A stretch of 64,000 nt of DNA from Paraphaeosphaeria minitans (lineage: Eukaryota > Ascomycota > Dothideomycetes > Pleosporales > Didymosphaeriaceae), in assembly GCA_015832175.1 (NCBI GenBank), contig WJXW01000013.1, positions 1,302,001 to 1,366,000 of the forward strand, given 5' to 3'. Of the stretch, positions 25,522-36,893 are shown piece after piece (the first letter of the stretch is position 1; the number at the start of each line of letters is the position of its first letter). Both the position numbers and the translations under genes were made by a program. The notes beneath the pieces were generated by a model. It was given only the letters and a program-made list of their open reading frames with translations. It ran no database searches and was not told the DNA's origin.

Positions 25522-26529
25522 CTTTACTTTATAATTATTAATCTCCCCTACCTCTATTGCGTAGTTAATAAAAAAATCTAGATTAAAATTGTTAAGTCTC
25601 TATATATCCTATTTTATTATAAAGGGGTAATTACGCGCTATTTCTTTAGTAAAGTAATCTAAAAAATTCTAGTTTAGAATATTCTAAAATTCTACTTTAG
25701 ATTAGTTAGGGTGTCTCTCTAAATAAATAAGGCCTATTATAGAGGCTCTTATAGACAATTAATTTATAATATATCTAGATATACTCCTAAGGAGGTATCT
25801 ATCCTCTAATAACTTATGTTATATTACTATTTTAAACTAGCGATAATTATATTAATTACTATAAAAGTAGGCTAGATTTAAAATCTTTAAGTAGTAACTA
25901 AACTTACCCTTTGTTACTACCTAAATTTCTCTAGTAGGGCTAACAACTACCTAATTATAGATTTAGTAGCAGTACTCTTAGTTATTATATAGAGGTTTTA
26001 TAACGCCCTAGCCCTAATCTCTACGCCCCTCCAAAGGTTATATCTCTACGCCTAAAAGCTATCTTTATAATAGGTTAAGGCCTATACGTCTATAAAGACC
26101 TATTACGTATGTATTATGTTTACTTTTAGGGCTTCAAGCTCTAATTTAAAGAGATAAATAATTTTTTTATTATTTTATTCTATATCTTACTATAAGTAAT
26201 ACACTTATTTTATATACTTATTTGCACTTAAATAAGGAGCTTTAGTATAAGCTTCGACTTCTAGATTTATAGTTTATAGGTGTTGCTTAGTAATATTAGT
26301 AGGTAATAAAAACGTTCTACTTTATAGTAGAAAGAAGTAATAAATTTAATATAATAGGCTTAGTACTAAATAAGCCAAATTGCTAAAAATAACATTTTTA
26401 TAAATTTATAAGAAGTAGAGGTTAAGCTTCTACTACTAAACCTCTATATCTAAGATTAAAAGATTAAATCTAAAGAACGTAATAGACCTAAGGTTAAAGT
26501 ATATAAATTAAGAATATTTACAAGGGCCT
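25522..26529 (-). mobile_element. Gypsy-type element F, continuation after the Copia-2 insertion
   Basis: The sequence directly follows the right Copia-2 TSD and so continues the element at 7,432-11,642. It is RIP-mutated with no readable domain; by position it would be gag or upstream pol of F. It is cut at 26,529 by insertion of E1. Assignment is by position only. Confidence 0.4.
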
Positions 26530-26960
26530 TGTTAGGATCTAAAATCTACATAATGGTGGGAAGCTGGTTTTATATCTAGTAGGCGCGTAGTAGGGATTAA
26601 GTAGGGATTTAATGCCAGCTACGCCTTAAATAAAGGGGTTATGTAACTACTTTTTATAGAGCGCTTAATTACTCTATATAGAGTATAATATATGTGACCG
26701 CTTTCTATAGAGCGCTCTTTACAGAGCGCTCCCTATAGAGTAGCCTTTACTTAGTATATAGAAACGCGAGGATAGGCTCTCTATACTTATAATTAATCTA
26801 TTTATTAATCTATTGTTTAGATTCTAGTAGACTAAATTGTTAACTTATTATACTTTATTAAGATACTAACGTATTAATAAGATCTTCTAACTTTTATAAG
26901 TACTCCTGCCTAAGAACTAACCTTAACCCTTTAGGACTAGCTACCCTCTTGGATTTAATA
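26530..26960 (+). repeat. E1 5' LTR
   Basis: 431 bp, starting TGTTAGGATCT and ending GGATTTAATA. It contains several AGAGCGCTCT-type palindromes at about 26,660-26,740. Confidence 0.9.
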
Positions 26961-27615
26961 TCTTAAACACCCTTAATATAAGTACTTTATAAACTTCTAC
27001 CTCTTCTATAGCTTTAGGTGCTGCTAAGATTACTTCTATAAAGGATAGTAGTAAGACGTATAAACCTAATCTCTACTTTGGCAAATAATTTTAAACTAAT
27101 GTCTAGATTCTCTAGTTAGACCTCTACTTCTTTAACTTAGATAAATTCCTTAAAGATAAGAAAAAGGTTATTTTTATAGTAATATATATACGAGGAGATA
27201 TAGAATTATAGATTTATCTCTATCTTAAAAAGTACCTAGGAATGGACTATAATAATAATAACAATAATTACGTAAATAAGCACGCTAGTGTAGTTAACAT
27301 TATTAAAAATTATAATAACTTTAAGAAATACTTTAAATAACTCTTTAGAGTTGCTAATAAGGACTCTATTATAAAAGTAAAAATTTAGATTATAACTTAA
27401 AAGTAATTAGTAGCTAAACATATAGCTAAGTTTTATAGATATACTGTGTAACTTAACTGGGATAATAAATCTCTTTAGGATATGTATAAATAAGGACTTA
27501 AATAGAAACTACATAAGAAACTCTTACGTAGTAGTGCGCGAATTACTAACCTTAAGGAACTATATAAAGAAACTATTAGGATTAATAGAGAATAGTTCTT
27601 ACTATAATAAGAGCT

Positions 27616-27994
27616 TATTAAATCTAAGAGGGTAGCTAGTCCTAAAGGGTTAAGGTTAGTTCTTAGGTAGAAGTACTTCCGAAAGGTAGAAGGTCTTGTT
27701 AATATATTAGTATCTAGATAAAGTGTAATAAGTTAACAATTTGGTCTACTAGAATCTAAATAATAGATTAATAAACAGATTAAACATAAGTATAGAGAGC
27801 CTATCCTTACGTTCCTATATACTTTAAGTAATTAGTAGACTAATCGCTCTAATTAAACTAATTAAGCACTAATTAGTTATCTTAGCGCTCTAATTACACT
27901 AATCAGGTTACGTGACCTCTTGTGCTGTGCCACTTTAACAACGAATATAGATATATATAAAGATTCTGGGAGGCCTAGCCTTTAGATCTTAATA
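27616..27994 (-). repeat. Solo LTR inserted in E1 gag, 5-bp TSD
   Basis: 379 bp in reverse orientation, related to 8,583-8,993. Perfect TSDs GAGCT lie at 27,611-27,615 and 27,995-27,999. E1 gag continues on either side. Confidence 0.88.
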
Positions 27995-28228
27995 GAGCTT
28001 TACTAAAACCCTAGGGTAATAAGCGTTAGATAACTAGTAAAAGTGGTTTATAAGAATTTTATTAGAATTGTCTAAAAGTAACAGCTAAGGAACTACTAGA
28101 GATACGAACTAATAGAAGATGTCTAGTTTAACTATATAGGTAAAGGAAAAAAAGAAAGGATAGGCCTTAAGTAGCCTAATAAACGCGTTTCTAATAGAAG
28201 TTAATAACTAATAACTAAGACTTATAAA

Positions 28229-28270
28229 TGCTTTATATATAGTAAACTAGGCTATATAGCTAGAAACTAT
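28229..28270 (+). other. RIP-damaged CCHC zinc knuckle of E1 gag
   Basis: Fourteen codons with knuckle spacing read C-F-I-Y-S-K-L-G-Y-I-A-R-N-Y. The first Cys is kept; the second Cys, the His and the last Cys are all TAT Tyr. TGY-to-TAT and CAT-to-TAT are each a change in a RIP-preferred dinucleotide (TpG or CpA to TpA). The Gly is preserved. Confidence 0.75.
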
Positions 28271-28629
28271 AGATTAAAGAATAAAGTATATTAAACTAAG
28301 TTAAATATACTAACTATTAAGGACTAAGAACCTAATAAGAAATAGGAAGTTATTATAACGCTATTTAGTTACTAACACGTTACACTAGAATAAAGTAAGT
28401 AATTAGATTTACCTAACTTATAGTTATATAAAGATCTGGAAGACAACTCTAATGTATACTATAACGTAGAAGATATAGAAGGGATACTAAGATCTTCTAC
28501 TTCTTATCTATAAAGTAGGCGGAAAGAAAATAACCCTATATTACCTAAGTATAAACTAAACGTTTAGGACTAAATAGAACCCTACTAGGCACTAAAAGGA
28601 ATATAATCCTATAAAAATAAGAAGTTAGA

Positions 28630-28845
28630 TGTAACGGGTAGATCACGATATTATTGTAGTGTTGTGGTATCTAGCGCCAAGGCCTTATATAGGGTCTGTG
28701 CGCTAAGCGAGCCAGCTGTACAAAACCTGCGCCGCGCGTTAACTCCACACAAGACAAGTATTATTCTATTAATATTACTAGAGTCATCCTTTCACTGTCC
28801 CTCCTAGTGTGAAGCAAGTACTATTGCCTATAACCAGACCTCACA
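28630..28845 (+). repeat. Solo LTR of the 'LTR-216' family inserted in E1, little affected by RIP
   Basis: 216 bp, TGTAACGGG... to ...CCTCACA, with perfect TSD TTAGA (28,625-28,629; 28,846-28,850). It keeps GCGCCGCGCG and many CpA/TpG, unlike the E1 sequence around it. Confidence 0.9.
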
Positions 28846-31800
28846 TTAGACTACGTACTAAAGTACTACCTAGACTACTAAAATTCTATATACTAATTCT
28901 GTATGTAGACGTATTGCGAAGAACTAATATACGTATAATATAAGGCGGAGAAAGAGGAGAATAAGAAATAACTTAAAAGGAAACTGCGCTATAGATAGAT
29001 ATGGATAGACTACCCTATTACAGTTTATAATAAACACCTTTAGGATAAATAATAACTAAAATACTTTTCTTACCTTACGCTAAAGGGTAATAAATACTAT
29101 AATATGCTTATTAATAGAAACTATATATAACTGTACTAGTATATGCGTTTAAACTAAAACTACAAATACTACTATATAGCTAAATATTTGGACAGCTTTG
29201 TAAACTGCCCTATATAAGAAGTAATAATAGAACTACTAATTTAACTAGTATATAGGAATAGTAAAGACTACAGGAGGAAAAATAGTAGAATATCTTTATA
29301 GGAAGAAGAAGACGATCTATATAAGTCATGTACTTAAGAATAATAATAGAAGTAGATTTTTAGAAACGTATACTAGGCACGTAAACTTAATTATAACCTA
29401 TATAAACAGATGTTTTTTTAGGCCTAAATTTAGATAAGAAAAGGCCTTTATTAAATTAAATACTATAGTAAACATAGTATTAGTTAAGCTACTAGTATAG
29501 CTTAAAGAAATATAGGCTTAAGCTCTTATAGACTTAGAAGTAGGAAGGAACTTTATATCTTACTAAATAGTAAGATAAGTAGGACTTATAATGTTAGAGA
29601 AAGAAGTACCCTATATTATCTATATCGCGAATAGATCCCTAATGCCTAACACACCTTAGATATACTAGGAGGTTACTACTACAATAATAGTCTAAGGATA
29701 TAGAGAGGAACTTACCTTAGATATTTTACTAGGATCTAAGTATAAGTTAGTCTTAGAATTACCTTAGTTAATAATACATAACTTACAAATTAATTAGGCT
29801 ACAAAGAAAATATTATTTAAATGCTATAATTATGCATTATAAGCAAAGCCTACGCATTAACTAAAAATAATAGTAAATAAAGAAGTTATTAATAATATAA
29901 TACTATAATAGACAGTTAAGAAATAGAAGTACACCTTAATAGACGCTAGTAGAAACTACTAGATTAAAAAGCGTAAGAAGGAGGACAATAGCACACCTTT
30001 TACCTTACTAAGAGAGTATAAGAAATAGACACACATATTTACGGAGAAGAAAGGAAAAGTAAACCTACCTAAATATTAACCCTAGGATCTTATAATAGAC
30101 CTGGAAGAAGGGAAGATCCTACCCTTTAGACTACTATATAGTAACATAGGAGAAGAACTCCTTAAAGAACGTAATTTTATTAAGATAAACCTTATGAAAG
30201 GATATATATAACTATTAAAGTTACTAGTAGTAGGCCTTTTTATATTTATTAAGAAAAAGGAAAGATTAGATAGACTATACGTTAACTACTAACAACTTAA
30301 TAACATAATAATAAAGAACTAATATTTACTACTAAATATTATAGAGTTACAAGATTAACTATCTTAAGCTAAGATATTTATAATAATAGATATAAGAGAC
30401 AGTTACTACCTTATATAAATTAAGAAAGGTAAAGAATAGAAAACAGCGTTTTAATTACGCTACAGACTATTTAAATATAAGGTTATACCTCTTACACTTA
30501 TAAACGCACAAGCAGCTTTTATAGCACTTATTAATAACGTACTCTATAAATATCTAGACATATTTGTTATTGCGTATATGGACGATATCCTTGTTTTTTC
30601 TAAAAACGAATTAGACTACACTAAGTATGTATAGATAGTACTAGAAGCACTAGGCAAAGTATACCTTTATATTAAACTTAAGAAATATAAGTTTAACATT
30701 AAATAACTTAAATTCCTAGGACACATTATTACTATAGAAGGAATTAAGATAGCACTAAGTAAAGTTAAATATATTAAGAACTGGCTAATACTTAAAATAG
30801 CCAAGAATATCTAAGAATTCTTAGGATTCTATAGATTTAACTAACAATTTATCTAAAATTATATAAAGGTTACAATACCTTTAACAAATCTTACAAAGAA
30901 GGACGTACCCTTTAAATAGATAAATAAGTGCGGAATGTTATTCTAACTCCTTAAGATAGTATATATTATAGAACCTGTCCTTATTTATTTTAGAAGTAAT
31001 AAACCACTACGCTTTAAAATAAACGCTAGCGATCTTGCGCTAGACGCCTACGCTAAATAAGAATATAATAGTAAATAGCACCTAATTACCTATTACTTAT
31101 ATAAATTTATTAACGCCAAAACACAATACAACATATATAATAAAGATCTCTACGCTATTATTAAAGCCTTAAAGCACTAGAGGATTTATACGCTTAGTTA
31201 TTTAACGCTAGAAATCTATATAGATTATAAGAATCTTCTAAGGTTCACGATGATAAAAGAACTTACGCCATAATAACAAAAATAGTTATAGACTACTAGG
31301 TAGTGTAAGTTTAAAATTATCTATATAGCTGGAAAAGAAAATAGCAGAGTAGACGCTCTTAGCTAATAAAGTAATTTAGTAGAAGAAAATGTAAAAACCT
31401 TCTCTATAATTCTTTGCAAAGCTAAAGATAGAGGTCTAGAACTAATAGTAGAACTAAATTAACTTTTAGTAATTAACTAAGAAGTTCTAGAATATTTATA
31501 GACTAAGATTATCTAATAATACTACGATAACCCTATGTACGGACACCTAGGTATTATAAAAAGAATAGAACTCATGTAAAGGAATTACACCTTTAAAGGA
31601 ATTAAAGAAGCTGTAATAATTTATATCTATAAATATGTAGAATACTAGAGAAACAAACACAGCACATATCTTAAATATAGAGAGATATAAGTAATTAGAA
31701 TACTAATAGCACTATAGGAAGACATTGCTATAGATTTTGTTATAGGAATTCTAAACTCTAAGGATCTAATAATAGGAATTAAATACAATAGTATACTAGT

Positions 31801-33361
31801 AATAGTCTACTAACTAACTAAGTATATTAAGCTTATTCTATGCCTTAAAAGAATAATGGCGAAGAAACTTACTTTTCTTATCCTAGACTAACTAATTACA
31901 TATTATAGAATCCTAAAAATAATTATTAGCGATAGAGATAAGCTCTTTACGTTAAATTACTAGATAACGCTTATAGCCCTACTTAGAATAAAATAAAAGC
32001 TATTAACAGCTTACTATCTATAAATGGACAGATAGATAGAACGTATAAACTAAACTATAGAAACGTACCTACGTATCTACTGTAACAGTTAGAAGAATAA
32101 CTAGGTTTTACTACTACCTATAGCAAAGTTAGCCTATAATAACAAAGTATTAGCAGTATTAGAATATACACTATTCTATGTAAACTACAGAAGACACCTA
32201 TATCTCTTTAATTAATAATTTCCTACAACAATTAAAGCAAAAGAAGCTATAAAAATAGTAGAAAATATAAAGAAAATACACTAATAACTCTAAAAGCATT
32301 TTAAGAAAGCTTAGTAGTAATTAATTTTATACTGAAACTAAAAACAAAAAATAGTACCTTAGCTAAAAAAGGGGGATAAAGTATATCTACTTATAAAGAA
32401 CCTTTAAACTTAGAAGAAAAAACATAAAAAACTAGATTATATTAAGGTTAGACTATTTTATATTTCTAAACAAATCTTACTAGTGAATTATAGAGTAGAA
32501 CTACTAGCTAATGCAAAGATATACCTAGTATTCTATATATTACTACTAGAACTAGTGGATTCAATACACTAGTTAGAACTGCCTTCTACTACAGAACTAA
32601 GGAAGAAAATAAATTTAAAGTTAAAAGAATTCGAGAATATAATTAGTATAATAACGTATACCTCATTAAATAGAAAGGTTACTTATATAGCAAAAAAACT
32701 TAGGAACTAAAGAGTAATCTAGGAAACTGTTAGTAAAAGATTAAAGAATTCTATTAGAAATATAAATATACCTAGGAGGATTGTAGTACTAATGCTATAA
32801 TATCTACTATATTAAGAGTTAACTATATTACTATAGAGTAACTAACAGTCGCTACTGTAGTAGGACAATTAATAGTATTTACACTTATGTTATTACTATT
32901 TACAGCTATTTCTATAGCTAGATATAACGTCTTCTTATAAGTACACTCTTTAGCCTAAGCTAGTATTTTCTTATTTTATAATAACTACACTATTAGGAGA
33001 GATAACGCCTTCTTATTTTTCTTCACCTTCTTTTTATACCCTTTATAAGTTTTATCTAGCGATGACTAGCTTATGTTTACACACTGATAACTTAAGTAAA
33101 TATATTTAGAACACTTTAAACCTAAATTTAGTATAACATAGTAAATAGAACCTTTAAAACTATAGTTAATGTAAGTGTTCTTTGCGATAATATTAGCTTC
33201 TTAGATCTTATAATATAGTTAATGTTTTTAAGTAGTAGAGTTGCTAGGCATAATGCTAATAGACGTACTTATAGTAAGTAGAATTAGTAGAATAGCTTAT
33301 GTAATAAGGGCTAAGATCTAAGTATGTAATTTAGGACAAATCTGCAAAAGAAAGGGGATAA

Positions 33362-33792
33362 TATTAGAATCTAAAATCTATACAATGGCGGGAAGATAGT
33401 TTTATATCTAGTGGGCGCGTAGTAGGGATTAAGTAGGGATTTAATACTAGCTACGCCTTAAATAAAGGAGTTATATAACTACTTTCTATAAAGCGCTTAA
33501 TTACTCTGTATAGAGTATAATATACATAACTACTCTCTATAGAGCGCTCTCTACAGAGCGCTCCCTATAGAGTGGCCTTTACTTCGTATATAGGAACGCG
33601 AGGATAGGCTCTCTATACTTATATTTAATCCATTTAATAATCTATTATTTAGATTCTAGTAGACTAAATTGTTAACTTATTACACTTTATTAAGATACTA
33701 ACGTATTAATAAGACCTTTTACCTTTTGTAAGTACTCCTGCCTAAGAACTAGCCTTAACCCTTTAGGACTAGCTACCCTATTAGATTTAATA
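33362..33792 (+). repeat. E1 3' LTR
   Basis: 431 bp, starting TATTAGAATCT and ending AGATTTAATA. It is followed by TSD GGCCT. Confidence 0.9.
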
Positions 33793-33797
33793 GGCCT

Positions 33798-34302
33798 AGC
33801 CTATAACATATAGAATAGTATAACAATACCTTAAATACTAATATAAGTTAGTATTATTACTTTAAAGCTCCGATCTTTTTAAGTCTCTTCAGGTAAAATC
33901 TATAACCTTAATTAAGTAATTTAAATTCTGTCGCTAACCATATTTAAATTTTTAGGATATATCCAAAATAGTTACTTATTAATATAAAAGATATTAGCCT
34001 ATAAAATAAGCGAATTGTAATTAGAAAATATATTATCTTATTATAAGGCTCTTATATAAAGTCTTATAAGAGTGTTCTTTAAAATCTTTACCTTAAAGTG
34101 TTTATAAGCTCTTATTACTAGCCTACTAAATATACTAACCTAAAATAGGGAATAGATTTAAATCTATTTTAGGTTAATATATTTTAATATAGCACTAGCT
34201 TAGCCATATAAAACTAGTTTTATTGAGGAATTTAATACTTATATAACTTCTTATAGTATTTTAAAGTATTGTTTTGTAGTGGCTAGTTTAGTTTTCTGTG
34301 GC
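33798..34302. other. TA-rich stretch without an assigned feature
   Basis: After the right E1 TSD this resumes the sequence interrupted at 26,529. It is RIP-like and stop-rich. I see no motif, LTR or gene. Confidence 0.5.
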
Positions 34303-34562
34303 TAAGGGCCTATTAGGTTAATATTATCCTAATCTATAATCTAGACGTAATCTCGGCTGTTCTAAGTATATGTAACGGGTAGATTATGTTATTATTATAG
34401 TGTTATAACATCTGGCGCTAAGGCCCTATAAGGGGCCTATGCGCTAAGCGAGCCAGCTATATAAAACCTACCCTATACCCTAACTTTATAGAAGTTAAAT
34501 ATTATTCTACTTAATACTATTAAGTTATTTATTTACTATTCTTCCTAGTGTAAAGTAAATAC

Positions 34563-35788
34563 TATAAGGAATAGGTAACCTTTAAAGGTTCCTAGAGTTA
34601 CCTTTTCTATATTCTAGAACTTTCTATAATAACGTCATAATAACGTTATAGCCCTATAGATACTAGGTAAGGGCCTGTTTAGTAGACGTGATCTAGAGGC
34701 TTAATCTTATCTTAATTACTAGATCTAGTTAGGCTTATATTAAGATTACGCTGTGTTTAGTTCGAGCGTAATTTTAACGTTATAAATAGAGGTCTAATCT
34801 AGGAGTAATTAAGTAGCTAAATTAGCCCCTGCTAGTGCTAATAGGATTTACGTTTATACCTATTTAAGCGTAAGATTATAAGTTAAACTAAGTATAAGGT
34901 TAGGAGGTCTATCTTATCTAATCTTAGAGCTTTTTAACGCCGCGATGCTTAGTAGAGAGGCCCTTATAGGCGTTATAGGAGTGTTAATAGCAACAACTTT
35001 AGTGTTAATTAACACTTTAGAAAGGACATTAGCACTACCTATAGGTGTAAATAAATGCATAGAGGACATGTGCCTAGGTCTAGCTTAGCTAGCTAGGTGC
35101 CTTATTAACGACCTATACCTATATAAGGAGACGTAACTCTGGCAGAGCACGTTTAAGACTCTTATTACTTACTATAGACAACACGTTAATAGAGTAGGCG
35201 TTAAGCTCTATAAGAGCTCTTACGACGCCTTACGCGCTAGAGTACTTAGAGTTAGTATAGAGGATTAATTAACAACACTAAAGTTTAATAAGATAAGACT
35301 TTTAGATAGGTAGTTACTAAATATAGGTTAATCTAGATACGTTAGAAGCGGGTCTTTGGAATAATTTATATAGCTACACTAATAAAAAATTCTACGCCAG
35401 CGCTTTACTAAAACTAGGCGAGATTAAGCCTAGATTACAATTTGAGATCACGTCCACTAAATAGGCCCTAACGTTATAGGTAACGTTATAAGGTAACGTT
35501 ATAGGTGACGTTATAGGTAACGTTATAGATAGTAGAGAATTACTAAGTAGAATACTCTAGAATCTCTACTATATATATATAAGGAGAGTTACCTTCTACG
35601 TATACTCTCTAACCTAGATAGCAATTCTAAGCCTATACCTAAGGTTTTATTACTCTATTTAACTACGTTTGATCTGCCCTCTATTACCCTAGTCTCTACT
35701 ATTCTAGGTAACTAGTACTAGGGGAGAGAAGGTACTAGAAGGTCTAGAAGGTTACCCTTTATCCTCTAGCCTCTACCTCCTCTTTACA
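34563..35788 (+). repeat. LTR-420 solo LTR inserted in LTR-216 and itself split by a TIR element
   Basis: TSD AATAC lies at 34,558-34,562 and 35,789-35,793. Without the insertion it is about 425 bp and matches the 420-bp LTR at 49,912-50,331. It starts TATAAGG and ends TTTACA. It has repeated TAACGTTATAG units near 34,630 and 35,470-35,530. Confidence 0.85.
34671..35468. mobile_element. 798-bp Harbinger-like TIR element, the innermost insertion
   Basis: The left end is GGGCCTGTTTAGTAGACG; the right end, reversed, is GGGCCTATTTAGTGGACG. The TIR is about 22 bp with two mismatches. The TSD is TAA (34,668-34,670; 35,469-35,471). No long open frame, so it is probably non-autonomous. Confidence 0.82.
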
Positions 35789-36235
35789 AATACTATTATC
35801 TATAACTAGATCTTATAGTATAGCGCTGGCGTAGAATTCTTTCTTAGTGTTGCTATATAAAATCTTCTAACGCCCTACTATAATATAACTAGATTAAGGG
35901 CCTATTAAGTTACTATAATTTTACTCTTTAATTCTACTATATATAGTAGATAGTAAAAGTGTACTAGCCTATAATATAAGAATAAGTAAGAAATAGGTCT
36001 AGACCTATCTATTAGATAAAATTACAATCTTAGGCTTATAAGGATATAAAAGTAGATTTTTATAGCACTAGTAATAGTTATTGTAGTTAGAGCGTTATTA
36101 GTAGATTATAATTATTTACATAACATTAAAATTACACTTTAAGAGAATATAACCCTAATTTTGTTATACCCTTACTTTATATAGGAAGTAAAACAAAATT
36201 AAGGAGCGAGATTACGGCGACTAAATAGGCTATAA

Positions 36236-36410
36236 TAGTTTAGTATTCCGTGGCTAGAAACTACGTAGTTATTTAATTAGGTACATTAGTTTAGTAAAAT
36301 ATTATTACGTTAGATTTTATAGGCTAATTAGTGGCCATAAAAGTAGGATTTTAGTCTAATTATAATACTATATTTCTGTTCTAAAGCAGCTCTAAGTTAT
36401 CTCTAGCCAC
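36236..36410. other. TA-rich spacer between H1 and H2
   Basis: About 175 bp, RIP-like, no gene. Its start (TAGTTTAGTATTCCGTGGCT) resembles the sequence just left of H1 (34,283-34,302). Confidence 0.4.
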
Positions 36411-36413
36411 TAA

Positions 36414-36890
36414 GGGCCTATTTAGTCGCTATAATCTTAATCTATAATCTAGGCGTAATCTTAGCTATTGTAAGTATAGCGCTAGTGTAGAAGATTTTCT
36501 TAGTGTAGCTATATAAAATCTTCTAACGCCCTACTATAACATAGCTAGATTAAGGGCCTATTTAGTTACTATAATCTTACTCCTTAATCTTACTATATAT
36601 AGTAAGTAGTAAAAGTATACTAGCCTATAATATAAGAATAAGCGAGAAATAGGTCTAGACCTTTTTACAAAATAAAATTATAATATCTTTGGCTTAAAAG
36701 GGTATAAAAGTAGATTTTTATAGCACTAGTAAGGGTTATTTTAGTTAGGGCGCTATTAGTAGATTACACCTATTTATATAACGTTAAAATTACACTTAAA
36801 GAGAAGACGACGCTAATCTTATTATACGCTTACTATATATAGGAAGTGAGATAAAATTAAGGAGCGAGATCACGGCGACCGAATAGGCCC
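36414..36890 (+). mobile_element. Harbinger-like TIR element H2 at the edge of the normal-GC island
   Basis: 477 bp between TAA duplications (36,411-36,413; 36,891-36,893). The left TIR is GGGCCTATTTAGTCGCTATA; the right one reversed is GGGCCTATTCGGTCGCCGTG. An internal second left terminus at 36,554 suggests one 337-bp element joined to another. The first base after the right TSD begins sequence of ordinary composition. Confidence 0.8.
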
Positions 36891-36893
36891 TAA

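Larger units (their letters stand above)
26530..33792 (+). mobile_element. E1: full-length Gypsy/Ty3 chromovirus, RIP-mutated
   Basis: A 7,263-bp element with 431-bp LTRs (26,530-26,960; 33,362-33,792) and perfect TSD GGCCT (26,525-26,529; 33,793-33,797). Plus-strand pieces in order: gag with a CX2CX4HX4C zinc knuckle (28,229-28,270) in which three of the four ligands are now Tyr; reverse transcriptase with an intact YMDD box at 30,575-30,586; RNase H about 31,000-31,350; integrase about 31,500-32,330; and a C-terminal chromodomain (about 32,611-32,770) with its YLIK*KGY core. A purine tract (AAAAGAAAGGGGA) precedes the 3' LTR. Two solo LTRs interrupt it. In-frame TAG/TAA codons throughout make it non-coding. 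Confidence 0.92.
34371..35817 (+). repeat. LTR-216 inserted in H1 and itself split by LTR-420
   Basis: TSD GTATA lies at 34,366-34,370 and 35,818-35,822. The LTR occupies 34,371-34,562 and 35,794-35,817. Joined, the two parts follow 28,630-28,845 from end to end, with RIP-type differences. Confidence 0.85.
34306..36232 (+). mobile_element. Harbinger-like TIR element H1, carrying a stack of nested insertions
   Basis: The left end is GGGCCTATTAGG after TAA (34,303-34,305); the right end is ...CTAAATAGGCTA before TAA (36,233-36,235). The 3-bp TAA TSD and the GGGCCT-type TIR suit PIF/Harbinger. The same element without the large insertion is H2 (36,414-36,890). Its sequence runs 34,306-34,370, is interrupted by LTR-216, and resumes at 35,818/35,823. 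An internal TAAGGGCCTATT at 35,895 repeats the left terminus. No transposase is seen, so it would be non-autonomous. Confidence 0.75.

Noticed and set aside
1..36893. Mitochondrial or bacterial origin for the TA-rich DNA
   Set aside because: Motifs of nuclear LTR retrotransposons with RIP-type mutations are present throughout, and the block is joined to nuclear genes.
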